From Pyropia haitanensis (lineage: Eukaryota > Rhodophyta > Bangiophyceae > Bangiales > Bangiaceae): DNA of 64,000 nt. The notes beneath the pieces were generated by a model, which saw only the letters and a program-made list of their open reading frames with translations, was not told the DNA's origin and did no database searches. Position numbers and translations under genes: made by a program. How positions within the stretch are numbered: the first letter of the stretch is position 1; every line of letters begins with the position of its first letter. This document shows, one piece after another, positions 1-10,574 of the stretch. The stretch covers positions 3,673,090-3,737,089 of the forward strand of contig SDUX01000010.1 in assembly GCA_008729055.1 (NCBI GenBank), written 5' to 3'.

Positions 1-45
1 CCCCACTCCCCCCTTTCTCCCCGCGTGGCACTACCCCCCCCCCTG

Positions 46-962
46 TCAGGCGCCTCCCCCAACCCCCCCCTCCCCGATCGCCGCCGCCATCCACACCACC
101 GACCCCGGTATGTTGAGCGTCTGGTACAGCGCCGCGAGCGGCCGCGTCGCGGTGATCGAGTAGCCCGCCGCGGCGTACAGCCGCACCGCGGGCACCATCA
201 CCGAAAAGGTGGACAGGTGCGCGTGGCGGGCGCCGTCCGCCACGGCGGCCGCGTGGAGGGCGGTGATGAGGGCGCGGCCGACGCCACGGCGGCGGGCGGC
301 GGGTGCTACCGCCATGCGCACCAGCTCCACGGAGTTGGGGGGGGGAGGGGGAGGGGGGGGGGGGCCGCCGCCACCACCCGCGTCGTTGGTTGCCGCCGCG
401 GCGCCGCCGTTGGCGCCGTCGCTGTCCCCCCCGGTGGTGTCACCCGTCGTGTCGCCGCCGCTGGCCGCGCCGCCACCGCCATGCCCGCCGCCGCCGCCAC
501 GGCCAGCCGTTCCCGCCGCCGCCGAGCCGGCCGCCCCCGTCAGCGGCTTCCCCCCCACACACCCCAGCGCCTCCCCCGTCACCGCATCCTCCGCGAGAAA
601 AAAATACCCCCGACGTCCACGCGCGGGCTCCCCCCCCCCTCCCCCCCCCGCCCCCGCAGTGCCCAGCGCGTACGCGGCCGGCAGGTCCACCATCTCCGCC
701 TTGACAACGGCCGCCACGTACCGGTCGAGCGCGGCGGCCAGCGTCGCGGTGGCGGCCGCGTCGAGGCCGCCATACCGCGGCGCCTCGGCCGCGACCGACG
801 CCATGCCAGACCGGAACAGCGCGGTGACCGCCGCGGCGTCGGCGGCGGCGGCGGCGGGGGGGGACGCCCGCACGGGTCGGACGGTCACGCCCGGGGGGGG
901 AGGGAGGGGGCGGGGGGGAGGGGGGGGGTGGCCGCCTCGGTGGCGGCGGCGTCGTTGTCCAT
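46..962 (-). CDS. GNAT-family N-acetyltransferase (frame broken near N-terminus)
   Basis: This encodes a GCN5-related acetyltransferase, which moves acetyl from acetyl-CoA to an amine; the substrate cannot be told. The sequence shows an N-terminal GNAT strand (VTVRPVR, then AAAVTALFRSGM), a Gly-rich insertion, and the acetyl-CoA motif A 'VRMAVAPAARRRGVGRALI' containing the R-x-x-G-x-G signature, then 'VRLYAAAGY', the usual GNAT C-terminal motif. The stop is TGA at 46-48. The best start, MDNDAAATEA at 962, lies one frame away from the domain; the two frames meet in the C-rich tract at 893-930, where one missing base would join them. Without that correction the domain frame stays open to about 1494 with no convincing start. 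The next gene upstream is on the same strand. Family assignment is secure; start and substrate are not. Confidence 0.72.
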
Positions 963-1506
963 TGGGGGGGCCGTTTGTGAGCAAGGGCGGGGAGGGGGGA
1001 GAAGGGGGGAGGGGGGGGGGTGACACGTTGGGTGCCAAGCATGTCGGACGACGACGGGGCCGAGCGGGCGGAGCGCGACGGGTGCCGGCCGCCAAATCCA
1101 CACATGCGGTCGAGGACGTTGGCATCCAGCGCGGGCCCCGCGCGAACCACGCGCGGGGAGCCCGCCGCGTGGGCCCCTCCCGGCGCGTGTGGTGCCGGCC
1201 AGCCCCTCGCCATCCGCGCGTATGCTGCGAGCCGGTACATACCCAGTACGGTGGTGTCGTCCGCATCCCCCCTATGCCCGTGTGGGCGGACGGTTGCTCC
1301 TCCACGCTTCCCCCGGAAGAGTTCCACCACCGCCAACCCCACGCGCCGGGAGCCTCGCACAACACGGAAAGCGGGGCGCCGCGGCGGGCGGCCGCCACCC
1401 CCCCACCCACCCCCCTGCCGCCAGCGCGCACCAAGGACGGCCACCGACCGCGACGCGCGGCTCGCCCCGTCGGCGGCCGCCCCCGCCGCCACACCCCCTG
1501 GCGCCG
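963..1506. other. spacer between GNAT and zinc-finger genes
   Basis: This is GC-rich DNA open in several frames. No domain, promoter motif or RNA gene was recognised. It should hold the 3' end of the zinc-finger transcript and the promoter of the GNAT gene. Confidence 0.3.
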
Positions 1507-1883
1507 CTACGGGTCTGCCCAAAACGCAGCGTCCCCCCCCCCCAGGGTATCCCCTACGCCCCCCCCCCCCCCCCCCCCCCCCCTCCCCAGCGTCCCCCCC
1601 CCCCCCCCCCCCCAGCGCCAGCGTCGTCCCCGGCGGCACCCCCCCCTCCGCCCCCCCCCCCCCCCCCTCTGGCGGCGGGTGTGCCAGCCGCGTGTGCCGC
1701 CGCAGGTCGGTGCTCTGCCCAAACCGCGCGCCGCACGCGCCGCACGCGTGCTCCCGGCGGCGCTCGTGGATCAGCCGCCGGTGCTTGCGCGCGTTGGAGC
1801 GCGTCGAGAAGCGGCGGTCGCACACGTCGCACCGCACCGCGGGGGGGGGGGGCGTGGGGGGGGGCGCGGGGGGCGCGCCGCCC

Positions 1884-1920
<37 letters not shown>

Positions 1921-2550
1921 TGCTGCCACCGCCGCTGCCGCTGCCGCCGCTCGCAGCCGCCGCCGTCGCCGCCATTGGCACCGCCCCCACTGCCGCCGAC
2001 GCGGACGCGGACGCGGCCGCTGCGGCTGCTGTCGCGGCGGCCGCTGCGGCGGCGGGCGACCCGGCGGGGGGGGGAGGAGGGGAGGGGAAGGCGGCCGCGA
2101 CGCCGACGCCGCTGCCGCCGCTGCCGCCGCCGCCGCTGAGGGTGGTGGTGCCGTCGGAAGAGGCAGCCGGCGAGGCGGGCGCCGACGCCGACGCGGTCGT
2201 GCCGGCGGGCGGTGGCCGGCCGGCCGCGGCGGCCGCCGGTATCAACGCTGCCGCCGCCGCCGCCACCGCCGCCGCAGGGCGGCGGTCAGGGGCTGGTGCG
2301 GCGGCCCAGCCGGCGGCGGCGGGCTGCCGCCCGCCACCCCCCCCAGGGCGTCCACCGCGGTCGCCGCCACCGGGGCCCGCCACGGGCCGTCCCCCCAGCC
2401 ACCCCCGCCGCCGCCGCCGGCGGCCGCCGCCGCGGCCACTCCGCCGCCCGGATCCCGCGGCCGGCACGCCGGCGTCGTCACGCCCGTCGCGACCACCCAC
2501 AGCTCGTCAATCGACGCGGCGGCCGGCCCGCCCGTGGTGCCGCCGCGGCT

Positions 2551-2584
<34 letters not shown>

Positions 2585-3442
2585 GGCCACGTCGGTGGCG
2601 GCGGGGCGGCACCGGCCGCCGGCGGCCGCTGCCCCCCTCCCGGCGGGGCGGCGCCCAGCTGGCGCCACGTCCCCCCCCGCCCTCCGCGGCGGCACCGCCG
2701 CCCCCCCCCCCCCCCCCCCAGGCCGCCTGCCGAGCCCCACCCCCAGCACCCGGTCCGCGGTCGGCACGCCCCGCCAGACGGCGGCGGCCCAGCCACGGCG
2801 GGCCGCGTCGAGCGCCCCCCCCCCCCCCCCCGCCGGCCCGTACACGTCAATGACGTTGCCCATGTAGACGAGCCGCGGCGCCGCCTCCCCGCGCACGCAC
2901 ACCGCCATCCGCTGCAGCCGCACCGTCGACGGCGAGCCGCGGGAGGGGCGCGCCGCCGCCACGCCCGGCTCGCAGCCGACGCTCCCGCTGCTGCCGCCGC
3001 TGCCACCGCCGCCGCCACCACCGCCGCCACCGTCGGCGCCGCCACCACCGCCACCGCCGCCACCGCCGTCGCTGCCGCTGCCGCTGCTGCCGCCGGCGCC
3101 AAGCAGGCCGCCGAGGCTGCCGCTGCTGCCAGCCGCGGGGCGGTCGCCGCCCCCCCCCCCCCCCCCCCGCCCCCACCACTGAATCGCCTGCGCGAGGCGG
3201 CCGGCGAGGCCGTAGCCGCCACCGCCTGGCACCGCCGCCGGCGACGCGAGCCCCTCCTGCCCACGCCGGCGGAGGGCGGGCTCACAGGAGCACCCCCCCC
3301 CCCCCGCCCCCCCCCCTCCGTACGCGCGCCAGTGACAAAACTGGCAGTCGACGCCCTCGGACCAGCCGACCGCGAGCAGCGTGCGGTTGCCGCCGCGGCG
3401 GCCGAGGATCGCGTCCACCACCCGCGCCACCCGCCCGCCATC

Positions 3443-3489
<47 letters not shown>

Positions 3490-4670
3490 TGCCGCCGCCG
3501 GTCAGGCCCGCCGCGTTGAGGAGGTAAAACTCGCCCGCGCCGGCGCCCGATGCGCTGATGCGAGAGACCACGACGGCCAGTCGGGACGGGTCGTACCAGA
3601 GGAAAAAGACGGTCAGCCCGTTGCCGGCCGGGTCACCCAGGTCCATCACCGCGTTGCCGGCGGTGGGCACCAGGTTCTCGCTGCCGCCCACCGCGGCGAG
3701 GGCCGACACGGACATGTGGCACGACGCGAGCACCCACCGGCCGTCGACGACGGTGTGGGGGGCCAGCTGCGTGTCGAGGATGCTCACCACGGGGGGACGG
3801 GGGGGGGAGGGGGGGGGGCCGCCGCCGCCGCCGCCGCCGCCGCCGTCGCCGCCGCCGCCGCCGCCGCCACCGCCGCCGTCGCCACCGCCGCCGCCGCCGC
3901 CAACTCGGCTGCCACCTGCCGCCGCTGTCGGCCGGCCCGCACTCACGGCGGGGCGGGCGTCCATGGCGGCCGCCGATGTGGCGGCCGCGGCGGGGCGGCC
4001 AGTGGTGGCACCCCGCGCCCCCCCCCCCAGCGGCCCGTCGGCACCGCCGGCAGCACCCCCAACAGCACCGGCAGTGGCGGTGGGCGCGGGGGGCGCCCCC
4101 CCCCCCCCCCGGGGGCGCCCCCCCCCCCCCCACGCGGACCCCCCCCCGCTCCGCCCCCCCCGGCGGCGCCATCCGCCGCCGCGTCGACCGGATGAGGTAG
4201 CTGCTGGCCATGGCACGGTCGAGCAGCCCCGGCGCGGGGGAGGTGCGCGTGAGCCACACCGCCACCGCCGGGTGCGCCAGCGCCGCCGCCACGTCCGCGT
4301 TGGCGTGCAGCCCGGGGGGGGGGGTCGCGCCCGCACCGCCGCCGCCGCCGCCGCCGCCGCCAGGGGGGGGAGCCCGGGGGGGGGGAGGGGAGGGAGGGTG
4401 TAGCGAGGGGGGGGGGGGAGGGGGGGGGGGGGGCGCCCGCCGCGGGGGGGGGGGGGGGGGCGCCGCCGCCGCCGCCGCCGCCGCCGGCAGGGGAGGGGAG
4501 GGGGGGGAGGGGAGGGGGGAATGGCGCACTCCCAGAGGTGCCCCACCGCCGCCGCCGCTGCCGCTGCCACCGTGGCTGCTGCCCGCCCGCTGTGTGGGTA
4601 CAGACGGCCAGCCGGCCAGACGGGCGCCCTCCCCCCCCCCCAGCCACCACCACGGCCGCCGCCGCTGCCG

Positions 4671-4704
<34 letters not shown>

Positions 4705-4764
4705 GGCTGCCATGGCCGCCACGGCCGTCACCGGCACCCCCCCCCCCACTGCCGCGGACGACAT
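1507..4764 (-). CDS. C2H2 zinc-finger protein, broken over several frames
   Basis: Two adjacent classical C2H2 fingers are encoded at about 1684-1836, both C-x2-C-x12-H-x4-H (CDVCDRRFSTRSNARKHRRLIH-type and CGACGARFGQSTDLRRHTRLAH-type), so nucleic-acid binding and a nuclear role are likely. Upstream is a long region without recognised domain but with non-repetitive coding character, for example VVDGRWVLASCHMSVSALAA near 3740 and DPAGNGLTVFFLWYD near 3600. It is interrupted by Gly and Ala tracts. Coding character moves between frames at G/C homopolymers near 4620, 4400-4450, 4100-4140, 2700-2720, about 2400 and 1560-1680. A plausible start is MSSAAVGGG at 4764 and a plausible end is DAAFWADP-stop at 1507. 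That all parts belong to one gene is inferred from strand, order and spacing. The fingers themselves are certain. Confidence 0.5.
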
Positions 4765-5011
4765 CCCCCCCCCATGGCGGCGCCTGCGGGGCACCGACGG
4801 CGGCGGCAGGGGCGTGGACAGCACCCCCCCCCCCCCCCACGTCTGCCGCCCGCCCCGTCCCGCCACCCCCCCGCCATACCCGACACCCGCAGCGACGGTG
4901 GTGGTGGCGGCCGCCCCTGGCGGGGCGGCACGTCGCGCCCACCCCCCCCCCATCCACCCCCCCACCCCCCCCCACCGTCGGCAACGCCCCCCCCCCGACG
5001 CCGCCGCCGTC

Positions 5012-5012
5012 T

Positions 5013-5067
<55 letters not shown>

Positions 5068-5068
5068 T
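5012..5068. repeat. (GCC)n trinucleotide tract
   Basis: About 18 uninterrupted GCC units, one of the longest of many such tracts in the window; similar ones lie at about 1888-1920, 3815-3860, 5147-5180 and 5972-6013. Within genes they encode Ala, Gly or Pro runs depending on frame. Confidence 0.85.
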
Positions 5069-5138
5069 GCTGTCGCTGTCGCAGCAGCCGTGGCGGCTGC
5101 CGCGTCGGCGGGCCCGCCGGTGCCGCCGCCGCCACCGT

Positions 5139-5185
<47 letters not shown>

Positions 5186-5480
5186 TCCGCGTCCGCGTCA
5201 GCGTCGGCGCCATCGGCGGCGCGTCGCGGCCGCCGGCGCGCCGCCGGCGCCGGCGGGGCGCCGGCGCGCCCCGCGTCCAGGGTGCCGCGGCGGGCGCCCG
5301 CCGCCGCCCCTCCAGCACGGTACGGCGATAGCCGCGGCGACGGCGGCTCGCGGTGGGCACGTACGGGGTGGGGGAGGGGACGGGGGGGGCGGGGAGAAAG
5401 GGGGGGGGGGGGGGGCGGCGGATGGTGGGATGCTTGACGCAATTGGCGGCGGCGGGGAGGGGGGGGGGGGGGGGGGGGGG

Positions 5481-5640
5481 TAGAAGAAGGAGGAAAGAGG
5501 ACGGGAGCGGGGGGGGGGGGGGTAGAAGAAGGGGGAAAGAGGGCGGGGGGGGGGGGGGGGAGGGGTAGAAGAAGGGGGAAAGGGAACGGGTGGGGGGGGG
5601 GGGGGGGGTAGAACAAGGGAAAAATGGAATGGCGGGGGGG
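5481..5640. repeat. poly-G minisatellite, about 43-bp period
   Basis: Four copies of a TAGAAGAAGGGGGAAAG-like unit start at 5481, 5523, 5566 and 5609 (spacing 42, 43, 43). Each is separated from the next by a run of 10 to 20 G. The last copy has diverged (TAGAACAAGGG). It lies in non-coding DNA. Confidence 0.8.
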
Positions 5641-5970
5641 GGGGGGAAGGGAGCACGGGACGAGATGCAGGTGAGGCACTGGCAGTCGCTGCGGGGGAGC
5701 CGACGCGACGACGGGTCGGGGACGGGCGGGCAGGGCGAGACGGCACTGGCCGGCCGCGCACGTGAGCCGACGCGCCTCCACACGCCGCGGCCGGGGGGGA
5801 GGGGGGGGCCCGCGCGGCGCCGCCGCGGGACGGGACGAGCCGCTGCCGGCGGCGGCGAACGGCCGCCACCGCCGCCGCCGCCGCGGCCGCCCGCGACGCG
5901 CGCGGCGGCGGCGTCGCGGGAGCGGCCCGGCGGGCGGCCGCCGCGGCGGCGCCAGCGGCGGCCGCCGGCA

Positions 5971-6016
<46 letters not shown>

Positions 6017-6102
6017 GCCACCGCGCAGCGGCAGCACGGGCGGGCGGGTAGCTGGGGGGACACGGGCCGGCGCGCGTCGGCGGCCACGCCGTCGGCCACG
6101 GC

Positions 6103-6145
6103 GCCCCCCCCCCCCCCCCCCCCCCTCCCCCCCCCCCCCCCCCCC
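6103..6145. repeat. very long C homopolymer
   Basis: A run of 23 C, one T, then 19 C. Lengths of such runs are unlikely to be exact in any assembly. Confidence 0.8.
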
Positions 6146-7939
6146 ACCCCCGCGGCACCCCACGCAGCCGCCCACGCCAAGCACGCCACCCGCCGCGCTC
6201 TGCCGGCCGCCAGACGACCGTCGGCGCGGGTCGGCGGGCGGCGCGGGTGCCGCACCGGCGGCGGCGCGCGCACGGGCGCGCGGGCGGCCGGCGGCCGGCG
6301 GCCGGCGGCGGCGGCGGTTGCGGCGGCGGTGGCGGCGGCGGCGGCGGCAGGGCGAGTCCCCCCCCCCAAAAAAACCAGGCCGAACCGACTTTTCTGTGCC
6401 GATCGACGACCAACGGACCTGGTGTTGGGGCCCGCCGGGCGCACCCCCCCCCCCACGCGCGCACGCGCCGGTAGCACCACGCAGGCACCGCGTGCCGGCG
6501 GGCGGGGGGGGGGGGGGGCGCTGGCGTGATGGCGCGACGGCACGACGGGCAGTGTAAATTGGCCCCGCCATACGCGATGCGCCGCGGCGGTGCGGGCACC
6601 GACGGGGGCGGCCGCGCGCGGCCGTGCTGGGGGGATGGGGTAGATCGAGCGCGCCGCCACGCGTCGATACCTCCCTACCAACCCGTCATGACGGGGATGG
6701 TGGGCGCGAGACCGCGCCGCCTGTTGCCCGTGCTGACCCGTCTCGATACGTCCTCGCTGTGGTGGACACCACGAGTGGCCGGAAGCAGCTGCTGCGAGGC
6801 CGCGGGGGAGCGGGCCCCCCCCCCCCCCGGGATCGGCCGGGATCGGCGCCTCCCTTCGAGCTGGGATCCCTACATAATTCGGCGCTTCCGCCTCTGGGGG
6901 CCGCCGCGCGTGAGTCTGCTGTTGCGCTCGACATCACCGCACCTGCGGGCGAAAGGAGCCACCGAGCGCCACCGCCTCCAACGGTGTGCGTCTCAAGCTG
7001 CCTGTGCCGTGCTCGTGTGTCCGTCCGTACCCGTGCGACCGACGCGCCAGCAAAAGGGCGGGAGCTGGTGGTCTGCACACCGTCACGCGCTGGGAACCGG
7101 CCGTCGGGGCGCCCGAGCAATCCTAGTGAACCTTTCCCGCGTTGCCCTCCCCTGCGCGTGCAGCACGCCGTGTCGCCGCGGGGAAGAGCAGCAGGACGAT
7201 GGGGGGGGACAGGGGGGGTGGGGGACACGGAAGCAGGGGAGTTGCGTGGAGGGATGAGCGGCGGCAGAATGAACGGCCCAGACGTTTGCCAGTGGACGAC
7301 TGGATGGGGGTCGTCGCGCTGCCAACATGCCAGAACAAGAACGGACGCAGAGAAACACACACACAGAAGAAGACAATCGGCGAGCTATCGACAGCGCGAA
7401 ACAACACCTACAGAGCTCAAGACAGAGACATGCATCACTGCCACAGTCCGGCACCCGTCTGCCGTAGGTCGTTCACCACCAACCAGTGCTCGGTCAACCG
7501 GCGCCCGCGTCGACGTGTCCCCACTTGGGACGTGAGGCCGGTCCGGCGGCGGGCGTCTGGCAGCAAAATTGAAACAACTCACTTTGGGATTTTCCGAGAA
7601 TACAGAGCGTGGCGCAATGGGCGAGGGCGTGCTGCGGCTCAATTGAAAGCCATCGCCAAGTCCGGGTTGGCATCCAAGGCTGCAAAACGGGAAAATTTGA
7701 CATGAAGCGCAAGCTTTCGATTATGCCACGTTTCGCACGACCCTACTTGCACGGTAGATCCCCCAGTCTGACGTTCGTCTGCAATGCCCCGGACCTGCTT
7801 GCCAAAATCGAGTCGCGCTCGGCGGTGCCCCGACAACCCGCCCGCCGCCAGCGTCGCTCCTGCGCGGGTTCGTCTGGCGTGGTCGTCACCCCCGTCACGC
7901 TCCCCCCCAAGCCCCTCCCGCCCGTCCACGCCAACGAGC

Positions 7940-9103
7940 ATGGCTGCCACCACCCCCGCCCCCACAACGGACGCGGATGCCGGGCGGCTCCCGCTGCCGC
8001 TGCGCCTGCTGCTCGTCCTCACCAGCCTCTGCGGCTTGGCGCCCGCCGCGGCGGCCGCGCGCCTTGCATGGGCGGCCGCGGCGGCCGCGGCGGCTGCGGC
8101 AGCGTCGCGGCCGCCACACCCGCCGCGGCCGGCGGGTGTCCTCGCTGGTGGAGCCGTGCCTCCCGCGGCGGCTTTGGGCGCGCACCTCCCCTCGCTCCCC
8201 CCCCCGCCACCCCCACCCCCCCCCGCCCCCCCACCGTCCACCCCCACGGCCGCCACCGCCTCAGCCGTGGCGGCCACCCTCCTCGCCGCCACCGCCGCGT
8301 CGGCAGTCTACCACGCGGCCGAGGTCTACACCCGCCGCGCGTCCCACCCGTGGGCAGGCGCCCTCCCCGTCGGCCCCCCCGTCGACGTGGCGCTCTTCCT
8401 TGACCGCGCCGCGGCGGCGGCCGCCGCGGCGGCGGTGGCGGCCGCCCTCGCCGCCGCGGGCTGCCTCCGCGCCGCGGCGATGGACGTGGCGGGCCTCGCT
8501 GCCGCCGCGGGCGCCGCGACGGGGCTGGGCGAGGCCGCCGCCGCGGCGGCCGCGGGGGGGGCGTACGCGGGCCTCCACGCGGCGTGGCACGTGGGCGTGT
8601 TTGGCGTCGCGTGGCGGGCGGTGCGGACGCTCGGGCGGGGGGGGGTGCTGCGGAGTGTGCCACTCGGGGGGGGGGGTGAGGCGTCGGGGGGGGGGGGGGG
8701 CGGGGGCGGGCGGGTGGGTGAAAGGTGGAACAGGGGACAGACGTGCAGCGTTCCGGCCGCTGCCTGTGCGGGGCTGAAGCTTTGGGACGGCAAAGGCGGT
8801 GGCGGCGACGGCGGCTGCGGCTACGGCAGCGCCGGCGGCCGCGACGGCAGCGGTAAAGGTGGTCGCGGCGGCACGGGGCGGGCGGTGGCTGCGGCTCGTT
8901 TCCCTTCCCGCCGCCACCACCGCCGCCGCCGCCGTCGTCCCCGCCGCGTGTGCCGTCACCGCGGCCAACGTCACCCACCGCCGTCGCACCTGTCTCCCTC
9001 CCCCAGTCTACCACCGTGGCTACCCCCCCCCTCTCATCGTGAGCACTGCCGGCGGGCGCGTCGACACCGCCGCCCGCGGCTTCCGCCGCGACCCACCGAG
9101 TAG
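7940..9103 (+). CDS. multi-pass membrane protein, probable CREST superfamily (TMEM8/myomaker-like)
   Basis: The chosen ATG at 7940 starts MAATTPAPTTDADAGRLPL and is followed at once by a hydrophobic helix (LPLRLLLVLTSLCGLAP). Several further Ala-rich hydrophobic segments follow. The spaced motif S-x2-YH (SAVYH), D-x5-D (DVALFLD) and H-x3-H (LHAAWHVGVF) matches the metal-binding pattern of the CREST superfamily (alkaline ceramidases, PAQR receptors, Per1, TMEM8/myomaker); order and spacing are closest to TMEM8/myomaker. An activity as a membrane hydrolase is inference. After about 8640 the frame runs through G runs and becomes Arg-rich, so the printed end is doubtful. Another frame at 8850-9000 shows one more hydrophobic stretch (WLRLVSLPAATTAAAAVV) that may be the true C-terminal part after homopolymer errors or an intron. 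Confidence 0.6.
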   Translation: MAATTPAPTTDADAGRLPLPLRLLLVLTSLCGLAPAAAAARLAWAAAAAAAAAAASRPPHPPRPAGVLAGGAVPPAAALGAHLPSLPPPPPPPPPAPPPSTPTAATASAVAATLLAATAASAVYHAAEVYTRRASHPWAGALPVGPPVDVALFLDRAAAAAAAAAVAAALAAAGCLRAAAMDVAGLAAAAGAATGLGEAAAAAAAGGAYAGLHAAWHVGVFGVAWRAVRTLGRGGVLRSVPLGGGGEASGGGGGGGGRVGERWNRGQTCSVPAAACAGLKLWDGKGGGGDGGCGYGSAGGRDGSGKGGRGGTGRAVAAARFPSRRHHRRRRRRPRRVCRHRGQRHPPPSHLSPSPSLPPWLPPPSHREHCRRARRHRRPRLPPRPTE

Positions 9104-9625
9104 TGACGCGACGTCGGCCATTGACGGCAGCCTGCCGACGGCTGCACAGCGCCAAACGGGTTGGGGCGGGCGGCTGGCGCCCCCCGAAACGTTTCGCCAC
9201 AGGCGACAGGGGCGGCACGCAACCGCCGACAAGCGCAAAGCTGCTGGTCTCCGAAAGTGGCGGCTACCGCCACCACCGCCTCAGTGGCCGCGTATGGCGC
9301 CGCCGCCGCGGCTGCGCGGCAGCCACCACGGGGCGACGCCGCGGCCGCTGGCGCGCGGGGGAGGTGCGGGCGGCCATGAAGCAGCGGCGCGGCGGCGGCG
9401 CGGCCGCCGCGGGTAGCCCCTGCCGCCCGCCCTCGCCGCGGATGCCCCACCGATAGCCACCGACCCGCGGCGCGGATGGGCGGGGCTGTTGCTGGCGGCT
9501 GGCGTCGCCGCCACCACCTCCTCCGCTGCTGCACGGCCCCATCTGCTCGATCGTGGCTCAAGACAGAGTCTCCACAGCCTGATCCTGTACTGTACGCAGT
9601 CAGTCACAGTGTAGAGTGCGTCATT
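9104..9625. other. intergenic, no feature seen
   Basis: GC-rich DNA that becomes AT-richer after 9540. No gene or structured RNA could be supported. Confidence 0.3.
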
Positions 9626-10574
9626 TAAAAAGTGGATGTTAGAGGGCTTCGGCATGTCAAATGTGGGTCGGTGGCGTGGGTCGGGGACACGTTTCTGCCT
9701 CGTTAGGCCTCCGACCCACATTTGACGACCCATAAATGGCTATCCACGCTCCCGTACCCACGTCAGATACCGGTCCGACTGCGCTTCCCGCGGCGTGCTT
9801 CGCGCCACCCCAACACGTACTAAGATAAAGGGTGCGTGCGCGGCCAGATACTTTCCGACTGAAGGCTGCCTCCAGAGCAGCACCGCCGCCGTCTGGACGC
9901 CCTCTGCTGAAGGCTGTCCACGATGCTGTGGCGCTCTCCTTTGTGTACGCCTGCTTCCGAGGCACGGGCGTGAACCGTCCGCGTTGGCTCTCGCTCTTGG
10001 CCCCTGAACCCGCCCTCCCTTCCGCCCCCCACGCGTCCTCGTCACGCCGCCGCTTTACCCGCTCGCCGCGCCTGGACGTCGGTTCTTACCTTCCTCAGGG
10101 ATACCCGCACAATGCCTATCACCCCGCCCCCCGGTCCCCCTTACGACTTTGCGTTTCCGCCCCCATTCCCACCCCCGCCCCCCCTGCTCCCTTCCCCTGC
10201 CCGATCGAGCCTTTCTCCGCGTGGGCCCCCCACCACGGTGAAGCCAACCTCTCCCAGACGCAGCACTCACAGGTGCAGTTGCGCGCCCTAAATACGTGCC
10301 CAAAACGGCGGTATGCCGTAAGTGGCTTTCTTTCTATTGGGCCGACCGTGGGAACGCGCGCGACGGACCCGATTGATATTTGAGTACGTGCCGAAGCTCG
10401 ACGTGGGTACCAATGTGGGTACCTCGACGTGGGTCGCACCCCCACATTTTATCCACATTTGGTACCCACGCCGCGCATGCCGAAGCTCTCTGTTGACGGT
10501 ACCTAAAGGTGCATGAACTTGCCGTGTGGACCAATGAATCCACACCTGCACGTCCGAGCAACATCCACTTTTTA
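9626..10574. mobile_element. 949-bp TIR element flanked by TA (MITE-like)
   Basis: A perfect 15-bp inverted repeat, TAAAAAGTGGATGTT, opens the element at 9626-9640 and closes it at 10560-10574. The outermost TA on both sides fits a TA target duplication as made by Tc1/mariner elements. Further in, both ends carry AGAGnGCTTCGGCATG (about 9641-9656 and, inverted, about 10475-10491) followed by AAATGTGG-type repeats. A perfect 16-bp inverted repeat (9656-9671 with 9711-9726) and an imperfect one around 10403-10470 form subterminal hairpins. No transposase frame is present, so it is non-autonomous. The superfamily is inferred only from TA and TIR. Confidence 0.65.

Larger units (their letters stand above)
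4765..7939. other. low-complexity intergenic region
   Basis: Long frames open on both strands here are Pro/Arg/Ala/Gly-rich by-products of GC repeats; none shows a recognisable domain. The stretch holds a (GCC)n tract, a 43-bp minisatellite and very long C runs (listed separately). From about 6650 to 7900 composition is more balanced, yet no gene, tRNA or promoter could be supported. Confidence 0.3.

Noticed and set aside
3943..6681. 912-codon minus-strand frame
   Set aside because: Only its part near 4620-4764 looks coding (start of the zinc-finger protein); the rest is GCC-repeat translation.
7605..7690. tRNA-like stretch (GTGGCGCAATGGG ... GGGTTGGCATCC)
   Set aside because: The D-stem looks plausible, but the acceptor and T-stems do not pair and the T-loop lacks TTCRA.
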